The notes beneath the pieces were generated by a model, which searched no databases, had not been told where the DNA came from, and saw only the letters and a program-made list of their open reading frames with translations. A program made the position numbers and the translations under genes. A stretch of DNA of 64,000 bases from Exiguobacterium aurantiacum DSM 6208 (GTDB lineage Bacteria > Bacillota > Bacilli > Exiguobacteriales > Exiguobacteriaceae), in the NCBI RefSeq assembly GCF_000702585.1, contig NZ_JNIQ01000002.1:61784-125783 (forward strand), written 5' to 3'. Shown here piece by piece: positions 18,228-26,800 of the stretch; the first letter of the stretch is position 1; the number at the start of each line of letters is the position of its first letter.

Positions 18228-18277
18228 GCCCCGTAAAAGTTGGACCTGATAATCTAATTTTTATGGGGCGATTTTTA
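18228..18277 (+). terminator. Terminator after the M23 peptidase gene
   Basis: GCCCCGTAAAA (18228-18238) pairs with TTTTATGGGGC (18259-18269) and is followed by GATTTTTAT. Confidence 0.7.
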
Positions 18278-18680
18278 TGTCCGAAAGCTTTTAAAGTCTC
18301 GGTGACCAAACGCTAACTGACTCGCAAGAAAAACTTCAGAAAGTTAGGATGAGCTTTCGTTCGTGCCCCCACCCCCCTACGAGTGCCTGGGGAATACAAT
18401 CTCAGGTGCGACATACACATTCACTATGTAGATATTAAAAACGATATGGATGGGTAGACAATCTTTAATCGATTCAATCTTGAAGTACAGACTCTTCTCT
18501 CCTTTGATGACCTTCAACTGGCAATATACGTCGAGACGAACCTTAGGTTACTAAGGCCGTGTCTAACGGTCGATGATAAATTTACGGATATGAAGGTCCA
18601 AATTCAAACCTAGGTTGTCGAAGTCACCAGATGATCTATTTCATGATCCAACTTTTTGGATTAAGTTCAATTAATATCTT
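18278..18680. other. Intergenic, possible minus-strand gene remnant
   Basis: No intact gene. A minus-strand frame of about 57 codons (roughly 18390-18560, ending PEIVFPRHS) is preceded in the same frame by several stop codons and has no ribosome binding site; it may be a decayed gene but I do not recognise it. Confidence 0.35.
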
Positions 18681-18718
18681 TTGAACTTAATATATAAAAT
18701 TGAACTTAATATATAAAA
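18681..18718. repeat. 19-bp tandem duplication
   Basis: TTGAACTTAATATATAAAA occurs exactly twice head to tail at 18681-18699 and 18700-18718. An inverted partial copy, TTAAGTTCAA, is at 18661-18670. The repeat is AT-rich and could hold tandem promoter or binding elements. Confidence 0.85.
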
Positions 18719-18755
18719 TGTACATTTCTTTATTTTTTATATAGAAAAGTAAACC

Positions 18756-18853
18756 AATCGAGCATACGACGCTCTATAAAGTCTTGAACCTTAAAAGTGA
18801 CATGGGGTCTATGCTCGATAGCTAATAAGATTGCATGATCAGGTCACTTTTAA
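18756..18853. repeat. Two interleaved inverted repeats (pseudoknot-like order)
   Basis: ATCGAGCATA (18757-18766) pairs with TATGCTCGAT (18810-18819), and TTAAAAGTGAC (18791-18801) pairs with GTCACTTTTAA (18843-18853). The order a-b-a'-b' means the two stems cannot nest. The block ends 66 bp before the lipoprotein start. Confidence 0.6.
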
Positions 18854-18919
18854 TGTAATAATCAATACATCACATTTTCGTGTATGTTAATATTAAATCG
18901 TTTAAAGGAGAGAAAAAAG

Positions 18920-19312
18920 ATGGCAAGGTTTTTTTCACTGTTGATTGTTTTGTTAGTATTATCTGGTTGTGGAAGTACAGTAAGCAATAATGGACCTGAA
19001 GTGATTCCAGAATTAATTGATGTACAATTTAAAACAGATCCTGAAATAGTAAAAGCAAACGAAGTTATTGAACTTATAGCAACTGTTTCTCAAGGAAACG
19101 AGAAAGTAGACGATGCGGATAAAGTTGAATTCGAGATATGGAAAGAAGGCCAAGAGGAAAGCCAACACGAAAAAATTGAAGCCAATTATCAACAAGACGG
19201 ACTGTATGTAATTTCTTATATTTTTGAAGAGCCCGGTAAATACTTTATATATTCACATACGACAGCAAGAAGCTATCATTCTATGCCCAAAAACGAAATA
19301 TTAGTAAAATAA
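18920..19312 (+). CDS. YtkA/FixH-like lipoprotein
   Basis: A 130-aa exported lipoprotein. The ATG at 18920 follows AAAGGAGAG. Residues 1-18 form a signal peptide ending in the lipobox LSGC, with Cys near residue 16 as the lipid anchor. The mature part (VQFKTDPEIVKANEVIELIATVSQ, and later GLYVISYIFEEPGKYFIYSHT) has the Ig-like beta pattern of the YtkA domain, found in Bacillus lipoproteins and copper-linked FixH-like proteins. The conserved position of a His in the last third (YSHTTARSYHSMP) may be metal-related, but no function is established. Confidence 0.8.
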   Translation: MARFFSLLIVLLVLSGCGSTVSNNGPEVIPELIDVQFKTDPEIVKANEVIELIATVSQGNEKVDDADKVEFEIWKEGQEESQHEKIEANYQQDGLYVISYIFEEPGKYFIYSHTTARSYHSMPKNEILVK

Positions 19313-19557
19313 TAAATTTTAATTATTACAATTAATAATATAGACGAGCTAATCCATGATGAAAAAACTCGTTTTTATTGAATCGCGCGACAACATCAAC
19401 CTTGTGATATATGCTCGAAAAATACCAATTTTATGATATATCCTTTCCGCTCCAATGTCTGACACGTCCATTCCGTCGCTCCACCTTGGAAACTACCATC
19501 AGTTGTATGCTTATATGTAGGAATATAAACGCGAGTCAAATAGAGTCACATTGCTCA

Positions 19558-19592
19558 AACGCATCCTCAAAAACTCGAAGGATGCGTTTTTT
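19558..19592 (+). terminator. Intrinsic terminator
   Basis: AACGCATCCT pairs with AGGATGCGTT and is followed by TTTT. It lies 245 bp after the lipoprotein gene; nothing coding is seen between. Confidence 0.75.
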
Positions 19593-19662
19593 GTCCTGCT
19601 GAGTATTGCGGATACAGAGAGCCACTAGTGCGGACGACTGAGCGAGTCAATATGAAGAAAAA

Positions 19663-19684
19663 GGCCATCGACTCATCGATGGCC
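19663..19684 (-). terminator. Terminator of the IS21 remnant
   Basis: GGCCATCGA-CTCA-TCGATGGCC; on the minus strand the stem is followed by TTTTT. It lies just after the istB stop codon. Confidence 0.7.
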
Positions 19685-19690
19685 AAGATC

Positions 19691-19831
19691 TTAGCTTATC
19701 CCTAGCCCGTGGTGTTCCCTCATTGAGGTTTCGCCATCGACCAGGATTTTATAGGAGTCGTGTACGATCCTGTCGAGAATTGCGTCCGCGATTTGGGCCT
19801 GTCCTAGATTCGAATGCCACTCCGCGTGGCG
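19691..19831 (-). pseudogene. istB: IstB C-terminal remnant (IS21 family)
   Basis: About 45 codons encode AQIADAILDRIVHDSYKI followed by LVDGETSMRE, the characteristic C-terminus of the IS21 helper ATPase IstB, ending in a natural stop at 19691. Upstream of about 19831 the frame meets a stop and similarity disappears, so the ATPase core and istA are gone. Confidence 0.85.
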
Positions 19832-19996
19832 TTAGACGCGCCCACGCTCTTGCTTTTGATTTTACCTTACGCTCCGTGCCTCCCGTTAGAAAGGGCCAGG
19901 AACATAGAGATGCGGCGGTGAGCCAGCAGCTCTTGTTATCGGGCCGTCAGGGGGGCAGCGGTGCGATGAGCGACTTCGCCATCAGGCGTTAGACGC
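19828..19996. repeat. Direct repeat GGCGTTAGACGC flanking a 145-bp spacer
   Basis: The 12-mer GGCGTTAGACGC occurs at 19828-19839 (edge of the IstB remnant) and at 19985-19996. A near match on the other strand lies at about 22310-22319, just at the end of the YolD-like gene. The spacer has no recognisable gene. Confidence 0.6.
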
Positions 19997-20013
19997 TCAC
20001 GCATGAGCCCGGA

Positions 20014-20397
20014 TCACCATTCTTTCTCCCATGCCCCGTCTTCAGACACGCCCCAATCCTCGAACCGATACTTGATGAGCCAATGCACATGCATCACTTC
20101 ATATTCGAATACACCCTTGGATAGCTCTGAGACGACGAAACTGACGTCCCCATCCGCCACCACCCATGTCCCATATAGATACACAATCTTGGTCGGACGC
20201 TCCTCTGCATCCAGATAGATCACTACGCGGAAGTAAGGCGAGTTCCGTCCTTCATCGAACCGGACGACCTTCTCGACGCAATGTTCCCTGTCGACGACAC
20301 GCATCCACTCGGGATGTTCCATCAGTTCCGAGAACACGGTCCGGACGAACGGATCCAATCCCCCAAACGCATAGTCATCAAGCAACCCCTCGTCCAT
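20014..20397 (-). CDS. Hypothetical acidic protein, 127 aa
   Basis: I do not recognise this protein. It is acidic and Trp/Tyr-rich, without signal peptide or membrane helices. The ATG at 20397 is preceded by GGGGGGAG at good spacing, and the frame spans the whole region without competing plus-strand coding evidence. It sits between an IS21 scar and another small unknown gene, in a GC-richer stretch than the defence genes further on. Confidence 0.6.
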   Translation of the reverse strand: MDEGLLDDYAFGGLDPFVRTVFSELMEHPEWMRVVDREHCVEKVVRFDEGRNSPYFRVVIYLDAEERPTKIVYLYGTWVVADGDVSFVVSELSKGVFEYEVMHVHWLIKYRFEDWGVSEDGAWEKEW

Positions 20398-20492
20398 CAC
20401 GTCTCCCCCCTTCCGGTTTTCTATAGAACGATTCCCCGTCCAGAGTCAGTTCAGTCCTTGTTCATGAACCTACAGAAATGAAGACTTTTAAA

Positions 20493-20534
20493 ATTTGTAT
20501 ATATGTATACAAATCTACATGTATACGTGTATAC
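20493..20534. repeat. Cluster of GTATAC half-sites
   Basis: GTATAC occurs at 20505-20510, 20521-20526 and 20529-20534, and 20493-20514 forms a near-palindrome (ATTTGTATA ... TATACAAAT). The half-site resembles the outer arms of the palindromes at 4201, 31554 and 38443, but the TTCGACGTCGAA core is absent. Confidence 0.5.
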
Positions 20535-20549
20535 AATCGTTCCTTTTTC

Positions 20550-20756
20550 TTATGTACGACGATTCCGTCGGAGCATATTCGTATTGAAAAAAACGGTGAG
20601 GTGGGTCAAGCGTTCTCCTTCCTTCACATCACAAAGCAGATCCATGCTCACAAGTTTTAAGTCGTCAAAATCTTCTTGAAGCCGGTCAGGAAGGCGTCGA
20701 AGTAATACCTCCGTCATCTCGTCCATCGTCTGTTGGTCTAGTTGGTAACTGTCCAT
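20550..20756 (-). CDS. Small hypothetical protein, 68 aa
   Basis: A 68-aa charged, helix-prone protein (DEMTEVLLRRLPDRLQEDFDDL). GGAGAGGAAG precedes the ATG at 20756. No family is recognised. It could be a regulator or an antitoxin-like protein, but nothing beyond size supports that. Confidence 0.5.
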   Translation of the reverse strand: MDSYQLDQQTMDEMTEVLLRRLPDRLQEDFDDLKLVSMDLLCDVKEGERLTHLTVFFNTNMLRRNRRT

Positions 20757-21146
20757 CTGAATCTTCCTCTCCTGTTGATAGCCTCATGATACCTCGCATC
20801 CAAGCAGGCAACATCTCGCCTAATTTCACGTAAGCCCTGGTGTTGTTTCAAACAAGCCCTAGGGCTTGTTTAGAAAACATGCTCATTTTCAATAAACAAA
20901 CCGTGTTTTCACTTCTGTCATTTCATCAAATAGTCTTCTTACGAGACAGACCAAAACAACGTCCAATCTTCACACACGAACCATCTCGTTTTCGTCATGC
21001 GAAAACGGACCTTTTCCCGGATCCCGCTCTATGGATCCAGGCGAGAGCAACGCGAGTCGCCCTCTCGTCAAAGAAAAACGCACGTTTTTCGTCCTTGCCC
21101 TTACCGGACGGACCGGGACCGGTCCCCCGGCCCCACTCCCTTCCGT
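20757..21146. other. Intergenic with a 22-bp perfect palindrome
   Basis: No gene is supported. AAACAAGCCCT at 20850-20860 is mirrored exactly by AGGGCTTGTTT at 20861-20871; the half GTAAGCCCTGG occurs again just upstream. It may terminate radC transcription from the minus strand or bind a protein. Confidence 0.5.
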
Positions 21147-21602
21147 TCAACCCATGTAACCCCGCTGTTTCATGCTGACGTACGACTCGTCCGCACCGAG
21201 GATGAGATGGTCGAGCACCGGGATGCCGATGAGGTCACCCGCCTCATGTAACCGTTCGGAGACGAGTATGTCCTCCCGGCTCGGGGTCGGGTCCCCGCTC
21301 GGATGCTGATGACAGACGATGAGACACGAGGCGTTGTTCAGGATGGCGCATTTAAAGACCTCCCGCGGGTGGACGACGCTCGAGTTGACGCTCCCGACAT
21401 GCGCCCGGTGGACGCCGATGACCCGGTTCTTCGTGTTGAGCATGATGACGAGGAACACTTCACGGTCGTCGTCGCCGATGAACGATGACCCGATTTGTCG
21501 GGCACTGTCCGGCGAGTGGATGATGGCGTGCTCGAGGGCGACCATTTCCTCGCGAACCTCTTGCTTGATACGAATGACCTCGATGATGGCGGATAGTTCC
21601 AT
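21147..21602 (-). CDS. radC: RadC-family JAB-domain protein
   Basis: A 151-aa protein matching the C-terminal MPN/JAB domain of RadC: RAHVGSVNSSVVHPREVFK, then the metal-site motif CHQHPSGDPTPSREDI (HxHPSG-x3-PS-x2-D) and HLILGADESYVSM at the end. The N-terminal helix-hairpin-helix part of chromosomal RadC is absent, as is common for plasmid and phage versions. The ATG at 21602 follows AAGGGGAC; a longer open frame exists upstream but looks non-coding. Family function is uncertain (a metalloprotease-like fold linked to recombination and conjugation). Confidence 0.88.
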   Translation of the reverse strand: MELSAIIEVIRIKQEVREEMVALEHAIIHSPDSARQIGSSFIGDDDREVFLVIMLNTKNRVIGVHRAHVGSVNSSVVHPREVFKCAILNNASCLIVCHQHPSGDPTPSREDILVSERLHEAGDLIGIPVLDHLILGADESYVSMKQRGYMG

Positions 21603-21937
21603 GATGATTTGTCCCCTTTCGGATAAGCTGTCCTCAGAACGAACACCGTTGTGCGTCCTGTTGACGGGAACGAAGCGAGCGTCGGGAGACGGTGCAAGGG
21701 CGACCGCAGGGAGAGCCTCAAAAAAATGCGTAGAGCGCACATAGGACCTGGCTTCCGTAGCCAACGAGCGAAAAGCCTTGCTTTGAGCCAAAAGCGAAGG
21801 AAGACGGGCCGGAGGGCGCGTCATTTTTTTGACGTCCCTTGCACCGACGACCAGCGAGCTAGAGTACGGAAACAGGACGCACGGATTACCAATCACGAAA
21901 AAGGCTGTTCAAACGGGACAAATCGGGTATAAGATAA
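21603..21937. other. Divergent intergenic region between radC and the YolD-like gene
   Basis: Both strands remain open for long stretches here, but compositional bias rather than coding is the likely reason: no domain is recognised and no ribosome binding site supports the longer readings. Confidence 0.4.
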
Positions 21938-21949
21938 GAACAAACGTTC
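21938..21949 (+). promoter_or_regulatory. LexA/DinR (SOS) box of the YolD-like gene
   Basis: GAAC-AAAC-GTTC followed by G matches the Bacillus-type LexA operator GAAC-N4-GTTC. It lies 25 bp upstream of the ATG. Confidence 0.8.
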
Positions 21950-21973
21950 GTTTTATTGAGAGGGGTAATTATT

Positions 21974-22315
21974 ATGACGATGTATCGCGATCGGGGCGAA
22001 TTGAAATGGATCCCATTCCTCATGCCCGAGCACAAGGCGCTGCTGACGAAGTACTATAAGGAAATCCAAAAGATCGAGATGCCAGATATCGATGAACAGG
22101 TCCTATCGGTCTATGAGAATGTGCTGAACGACGCGATCTTCAGCGGAGATTTGGTAGAGGTAAAATATGTGGAGAAGCGGGAGATGAAACGATTCAAGGG
22201 TTTTGTGCACCGGACGAACTATATGGAGCGGACCGTCGAGCTGGCCAATCAGCGGGACGGAATCATTCATGTACCGTTCGAGGCAATCATCCACGTGGAA
22301 CAATCGATGGACTAA
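21974..22315 (+). CDS. YolD-like protein, SOS-regulated, copy 1
   Basis: A 113-aa protein with the YolD-like signature near the N-terminus ([21 protein letters not shown]) and the family's beta-rich second half ([19 protein letters not shown] ... [14 protein letters not shown]). The ATG at 21974 follows GAGAGGGG. Such genes typically accompany Y-family DNA polymerase genes (UvrX/DinB type) under LexA control; here the LexA box is present but no polymerase gene follows. Confidence 0.85.
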   Translation: MTMYRDRGELKWIPFLMPEHKALLTKYYKEIQKIEMPDIDEQVLSVYENVLNDAIFSGDLVEVKYVEKREMKRFKGFVHRTNYMERTVELANQRDGIIHVPFEAIIHVEQSMD

Positions 22316-22319
22316 CGCC

Positions 22320-22470
22320 CTGGCGGTTGCTGACGAAAAATCCTTTGCTGCTTTTATAGATGTATCAGTTAAAACAATAGAATCAGGAATTAAAGGCAAT
22401 GTACCAGCCAAAAGTTGCAGTACGTCAATATCTTCAAATCATAAAAAGAATAAGTCGTTCACGTTTAGAT
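22320..22470 (+). pseudogene. Helix-turn-helix regulator remnant
   Basis: The frame LAVADEKSFAAFIDVSVKT continues IESGIKGNVPAKS, closely resembling the XRE/HigA-type pattern (DEKxFAxFIGVSVKTVExW...GxxxPxGS). It has no start codon and shifts frame after VPAKS, where the next frame gives QYLQIIKRI, the usual final helix. It abuts the stop of the YolD-like gene, so a deletion probably removed its N-terminus. Confidence 0.6.
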
Positions 22471-22648
22471 ATATTTTGGGTATTATAAGGTTCTTTTTTT
22501 ATATAAGTCAATTGTCGTATACTGGAAACAGAGAATGTAACGATTGCTTTCGTCATTTTGTAATCACCTTCAGAAATTATTAGAGCATTCTTCTTTATAC
22601 GAGAAAACTTACTACGAACTATGAAAAATAAATAATGGGGGAAAAGAC
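22471..22648. other. Intergenic before the Abi_C gene
   Basis: AT-rich spacer without a supported gene; the promoter of the next gene probably lies here. Confidence 0.4.
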
Positions 22649-23560
22649 ATGCTCTTTTCAAAGCGAAACAACCAAAAAGAAATTGAGATATTTCCTTATG
22701 ACAATACTCTACCCGACCGTCTTCGAAAGCAAATCTATCATTTATTGGTGGATGTTTATCAGATTGAAACTGGTCATGGTTATAACACATCATCCAACGC
22801 ATTGTACCGTTTAAACCAACCTATGCTATTTGCAGAAGTTCGACAATACATTTGTGCTGAACATGGTCTTCTTGATTTTTCTGATGCTCCTGGTTGCGGA
22901 AGCGATCCCAGTAATTCTATTCAATCCTGTATAATGTTCTTATTAGATTGCAAAGAAAGTGACTGGGTCGTCGATATGATTGAGCTACTCTTTAAAATCG
23001 CTGTTGATTACCGTTTAGCTGGACCCAAAACGATTGAGACCTTGAACATGAGATTCCGAGAGAACGGAGTCGGACTAGAATTTGTGGAGGACCAATTCAT
23101 CAAAATTGACTCTACCTTACTCCATATGGAGGCAATTAAGCCAGCACTCCTACTCATGCATAACGCCCAATTCGCAGGACCTTTGGATGAATATTTAGAG
23201 GCACATGGACAATACCGTGACGGTGACAATAAAGCTGCCATCACTTCCGCCGCCAAGGCGTTCGAGAGCACGATGAAAACCATTTGCCAAGCCAATGGGT
23301 GGTCGACAGGAAAGGGAACAGCCGCCGCACTCATTCAGACACTTTTCGACAATGCGTTCCTTCCAAGCTATTATCAAACCCAGCTTACCTCACTTCGGGC
23401 GACGCTGGATGGACTGCCAACAGTCAGAAACAATAACACAGGACACGGTCAGGGGGCGACGATTGTCAATACCCCGGATTACCTGACCCAATACGCTCTC
23501 AACCTAGCTGGGGCGAACATAACCTTTTTGATTAAAATATATAACGAATCTCAGAAATAG
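22649..23560 (+). CDS. Abortive-infection C-terminal (Abi_C) domain protein
   Basis: A 303-aa cytosolic protein resembling the STM4504/CBY_0614 family. The N-terminal part (IFPYDNTLPDRLRKQIYHLLVD) is the family start; the last 90 residues form the Abi_C domain with its hallmark LPTVRNNNTGHGQGA and the closing helix QYALNLAGANITFLI. GGGGG precedes the ATG. It stands immediately next to, and converges with, the type I restriction genes, as often seen in defence islands. An antiphage role is inferred from domain and context; the biochemical activity is unknown. Confidence 0.82.
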   Translation: MLFSKRNNQKEIEIFPYDNTLPDRLRKQIYHLLVDVYQIETGHGYNTSSNALYRLNQPMLFAEVRQYICAEHGLLDFSDAPGCGSDPSNSIQSCIMFLLDCKESDWVVDMIELLFKIAVDYRLAGPKTIETLNMRFRENGVGLEFVEDQFIKIDSTLLHMEAIKPALLLMHNAQFAGPLDEYLEAHGQYRDGDNKAAITSAAKAFESTMKTICQANGWSTGKGTAAALIQTLFDNAFLPSYYQTQLTSLRATLDGLPTVRNNNTGHGQGATIVNTPDYLTQYALNLAGANITFLIKIYNESQK

Positions 23561-23789
23561 ACTGATTATCTCAAGCTTAAATCAATTATGTACCTTCATC
23601 ATCGTGACCTTATCAATTAGAACTCAAAAAGGAGTATTCATCATGAAAACATGTTTACAAGTGCAAAAATCAAGATAGTTTTTTACAAGTCATCACTCTA
23701 TTAGTCATGTTTCATTTTTTGTCAAACGAGACTGTTGAGTGGCTTGCTAGAGCACAGGAATTGGGCAGTTTATTTGATTTCAAACACAA
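23561..23789. other. Intergenic, no gene seen
   Basis: A 230-bp spacer with a 12-codon frame after GGAG (ATG 23643) that ends immediately; nothing else is supported. Confidence 0.4.
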
Positions 23790-23832
23790 AAAGTCACAAG
23801 ACCGTATCCTGGTCTTGTGACTTTGTTTTTTT
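23790..23832. terminator. Bidirectional terminator between the Abi_C gene and hsdR
   Basis: A 14-bp perfect stem (AAAGTCACAAGACC at 23790-23803, complement at 23811-23824) has T7 on the plus side and a T-rich run on the minus side, and lies between converging genes. Confidence 0.85.
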
Positions 23833-26800
23833 AGCGAAGCTCTTGGCTGAGCGGGATAACTGTTTGATCTAACGTGGTTCGCCACTCTCGCTTCATCGAC
23901 GGACCATACTTCAAGGGCATAGCCCCGGGATTGGCTTCCTTGTAACTTGCGAAATCTTTACTGTTGATAATACCGCCGATGTTTGGAATCGGGTCAGCAC
24001 CGATATTGTATTGAACGGCAGAGGCGTATAGTTCCCTCTCCTCGACAAACCAGAGCTCAGCAAAATCACGGACGGCTTGTTCGTAGGCGCCTGTGAAATA
24101 GCCTCGTTTCAGTGTGAAGATGTCATCTTCCTCGATCTCGCCGCCATCAATCGCATTTAAAATCGAACGGTATACTTCTTTAACGACCTCAGACTTGTTC
24201 AACTTCTGGAGCGCCTTCTCGATTTCAGAACGGACGTCGGCATTATTGGCCGAATAGGTGCCGAGTAACTTGTCGATATAGCTCGAGTCGACATCATAGA
24301 GCCTCGCAGTATTGTCCCCAAAGAACTCGATATCCGAGAAATCAGGCGTGTTGTCCGGGTCTCCATCGTCAGGGTCAGGCTTTTCCAGTAATGAGCCTTT
24401 GACCGTATTGTAACTGCCGACGAAATCCTCGACCGTCTTCACTTGGTCCTGGAGGGTCTTCGATTTCTCCATATCATCGTTATACTCGTCGTAGGTGACG
24501 AGTGCCTCGAAAGCGTTGCTCAGCTCCTGGAATGCCTTGACGTACTCGACTCGCTCCTCTAACGTCGAGTGTTCATCAATCTCACCAGGCTCGGCAGCCA
24601 ATTCAAGCAGCGCCTTATGCGCTTTCTTGAATCGCTTCTTCGACTCCTCGTACGTCGGATAGACGAGGCTCGAATCGTCGTTCTCGTTCGAATAGAGGCG
24701 GGTCGCATCCTGGACGTTCTTCTCCATGAGGGCGGGCTTCCGAAACGTCACGATCAATCCTTTCGTCTTTCCCGGGAAGGTCCGGTTCGTTCGGGAGAAC
24801 GCCTGGATCAGGTTCGCATAGCTCAGGTTCCGGTCGACGAAGAGCGTCTGGATGGTCGGCGCATCGAAGCCGGTGAGCAGTCGGTCGACGACGATGACGA
24901 GGTCGATCTGGTTCCCGAACTCCTTGAACTCGGCCTTCTTGCGCGCGAGACGGTTGTTGATGTCCCCGTTGTAGCGCTCGATGTCCTCGATTGACCATGC
25001 CGTCCCGTAATAAGTGTTATAGTCACGGATGACCTGTCGCATCTCGTCCTCGACCTGCTTCGAGTTGTCTTCGTTCTCCTGCATCGAGTACGTGATGGCG
25101 ATGCGTGGGAAGTCCGGGTCCTCGATGGTGCGTCCCTTCCGGATTGGATGTCCCGCGAACTCGTTCGTCATCCAGTCCGGGTCCTGCTTCATCGCCTGGA
25201 TGGCCTGATAATACCGTTTCGCCATCGCGATCGAGCTCGTCGTCAGAATCGCTGACTTCTGTGGGCGCCCATTCTTGAAGTCGAACTTCGTGTAGGCGTT
25301 GTCCGGGCGGAACATCTTATGGATGACCTTCTGGATATGCTCGTCCCGCTCGTACAGGTCGTTCGGGATATGCTTCTCCTTCTCCATCGCGTCCATCTGG
25401 TCGATGAGCTCGTTCAACTCGTTGTCGGAAAGGTCGGCATGCCTCTCGTCCTGACGGAGGATGCTGAAGATGCGGTTGTTCAGCGAGGTCGGTTCGATCG
25501 TGTCCTCATGTTCGACCTGGAAGCCGAGCACGGCCCCGTCCTCGAGCGCGTTCTTGATCGTGTACGAATGGAGCAGCTCCCCATACTGCTCACGGGTCGT
25601 GCGGGCGAGCTGCCCTTGCGCCTGCTTCTTGTTCTCGTTGAAGATCGGCGTGCCGGTGAACCCGAACCAGGTCGAGTTCGGGAAGAAGCCTTTGATGGCC
25701 CCCATCCCTTCCGCACTAAGCGCCCGGTGACACTCATCGACCACGAAGACGATATGTTGCCCGATGAGTTTTTGGAAGCGGTGTGCGCCCTTCTCCTCTT
25801 CCTGCTTCTGTGCAATCCGGAGGGCCGCCTCGAGCTTCTGACGCGTCGTGATTATGACCGTGTTCGAGTTCGTGTCGGACAGGAGCGTCTCGCTCAGCTT
25901 CTTCGAGCTCGACGTCCCGACGATCAAACTGTTGGCTGCGGCGTTCCCCGACGAGATGCCGGTGTTGAACTCCGAGGCGAACTTCGTGAACTCGCTCGTC
26001 GTCTGGCTGTCGAGGTCCTTCCGGTCGATCAACATGATGGTCCGGTCGACCCCGGGCTTCCGAGCGAGGAGTTTCGTCGACACGAAGCTCGTCAAGGTCT
26101 TTCCGGACCCGGTCGCGTGCCAGACGAATCCCGACTCATGTCGCGCTGCCGACGCAAAAAGTGCCTCGATGGCATGGATCTGATACGGATGAAGAACCAT
26201 GAGCGCCTTGTTGTCCTGGTCCTCGCTGACGATCGTGTAGTTAGCAATCAAGCGGTGCGCGTCCGGAATGTTCAACATCTGTTTCACGAACTCGTACAAG
26301 TTATCGACTTTCCGGTTGTCGGTCGTACGCCAACTGAAGACGAACTTCCGATGCATGTCCTTTGGGAGCGCGTTCGCGAAGTAGCGCGTCGTCTGTTCGT
26401 TCGAGATAACGAACAGTTGGAGCGTCGAGAAGATGTTGTTTCGGAACAGACCCTCTTCCGCATACTTCTTGATCTGGTTGTGCGCCTGGTACACCCCGTC
26501 CTTCGCCGTCACCTTCTTCAACTCGATTTGGACGATCGGGAGGCCGTTGATGAGGAGCGTCACATCGAAACGACGGTCACGCCCGTCCTCGTCCACCTTC
26601 TGTTTGGCAATCTGATGGACGACCTCATACGTCGAGATGCCGCCCCCGATGTCGCGGTTCGAGTAGAGGATGAGTGACATCGAGCCAAGCGAAGTGTCTT
26701 CCCGCTCGATGGTGATGCGGGCGATGCCGTTCTCCCCTTTCAACCAGCGTGCCGCATCGAACGGTGTCTGCGTCTTCGAGAGGAGCTCCGTCTTGATGGT

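Noticed and set aside
18390..18560. 57-codon minus-strand frame
   Set aside because: Preceded by in-frame stops, no start or ribosome binding site, unrecognised.
19828..19996. Integron attC-like sites (GTTAGAC repeats)
   Set aside because: No paired RYYYAAC box at proper spacing and no integron integrase; only the direct repeat is reported.
21603..21896. N-terminal extension of radC by 98 residues
   Set aside because: Composition and lack of similarity to the RadC N-terminal domain argue against it; ATG 21602 has an acceptable ribosome binding site.
25319..26677. A 452-codon open frame on the plus strand opposite hsdR
   Set aside because: It mirrors the GC-rich hsdR gene in the antisense frame, is rich in Arg/Val/Leu without domains, and has no ribosome binding site.
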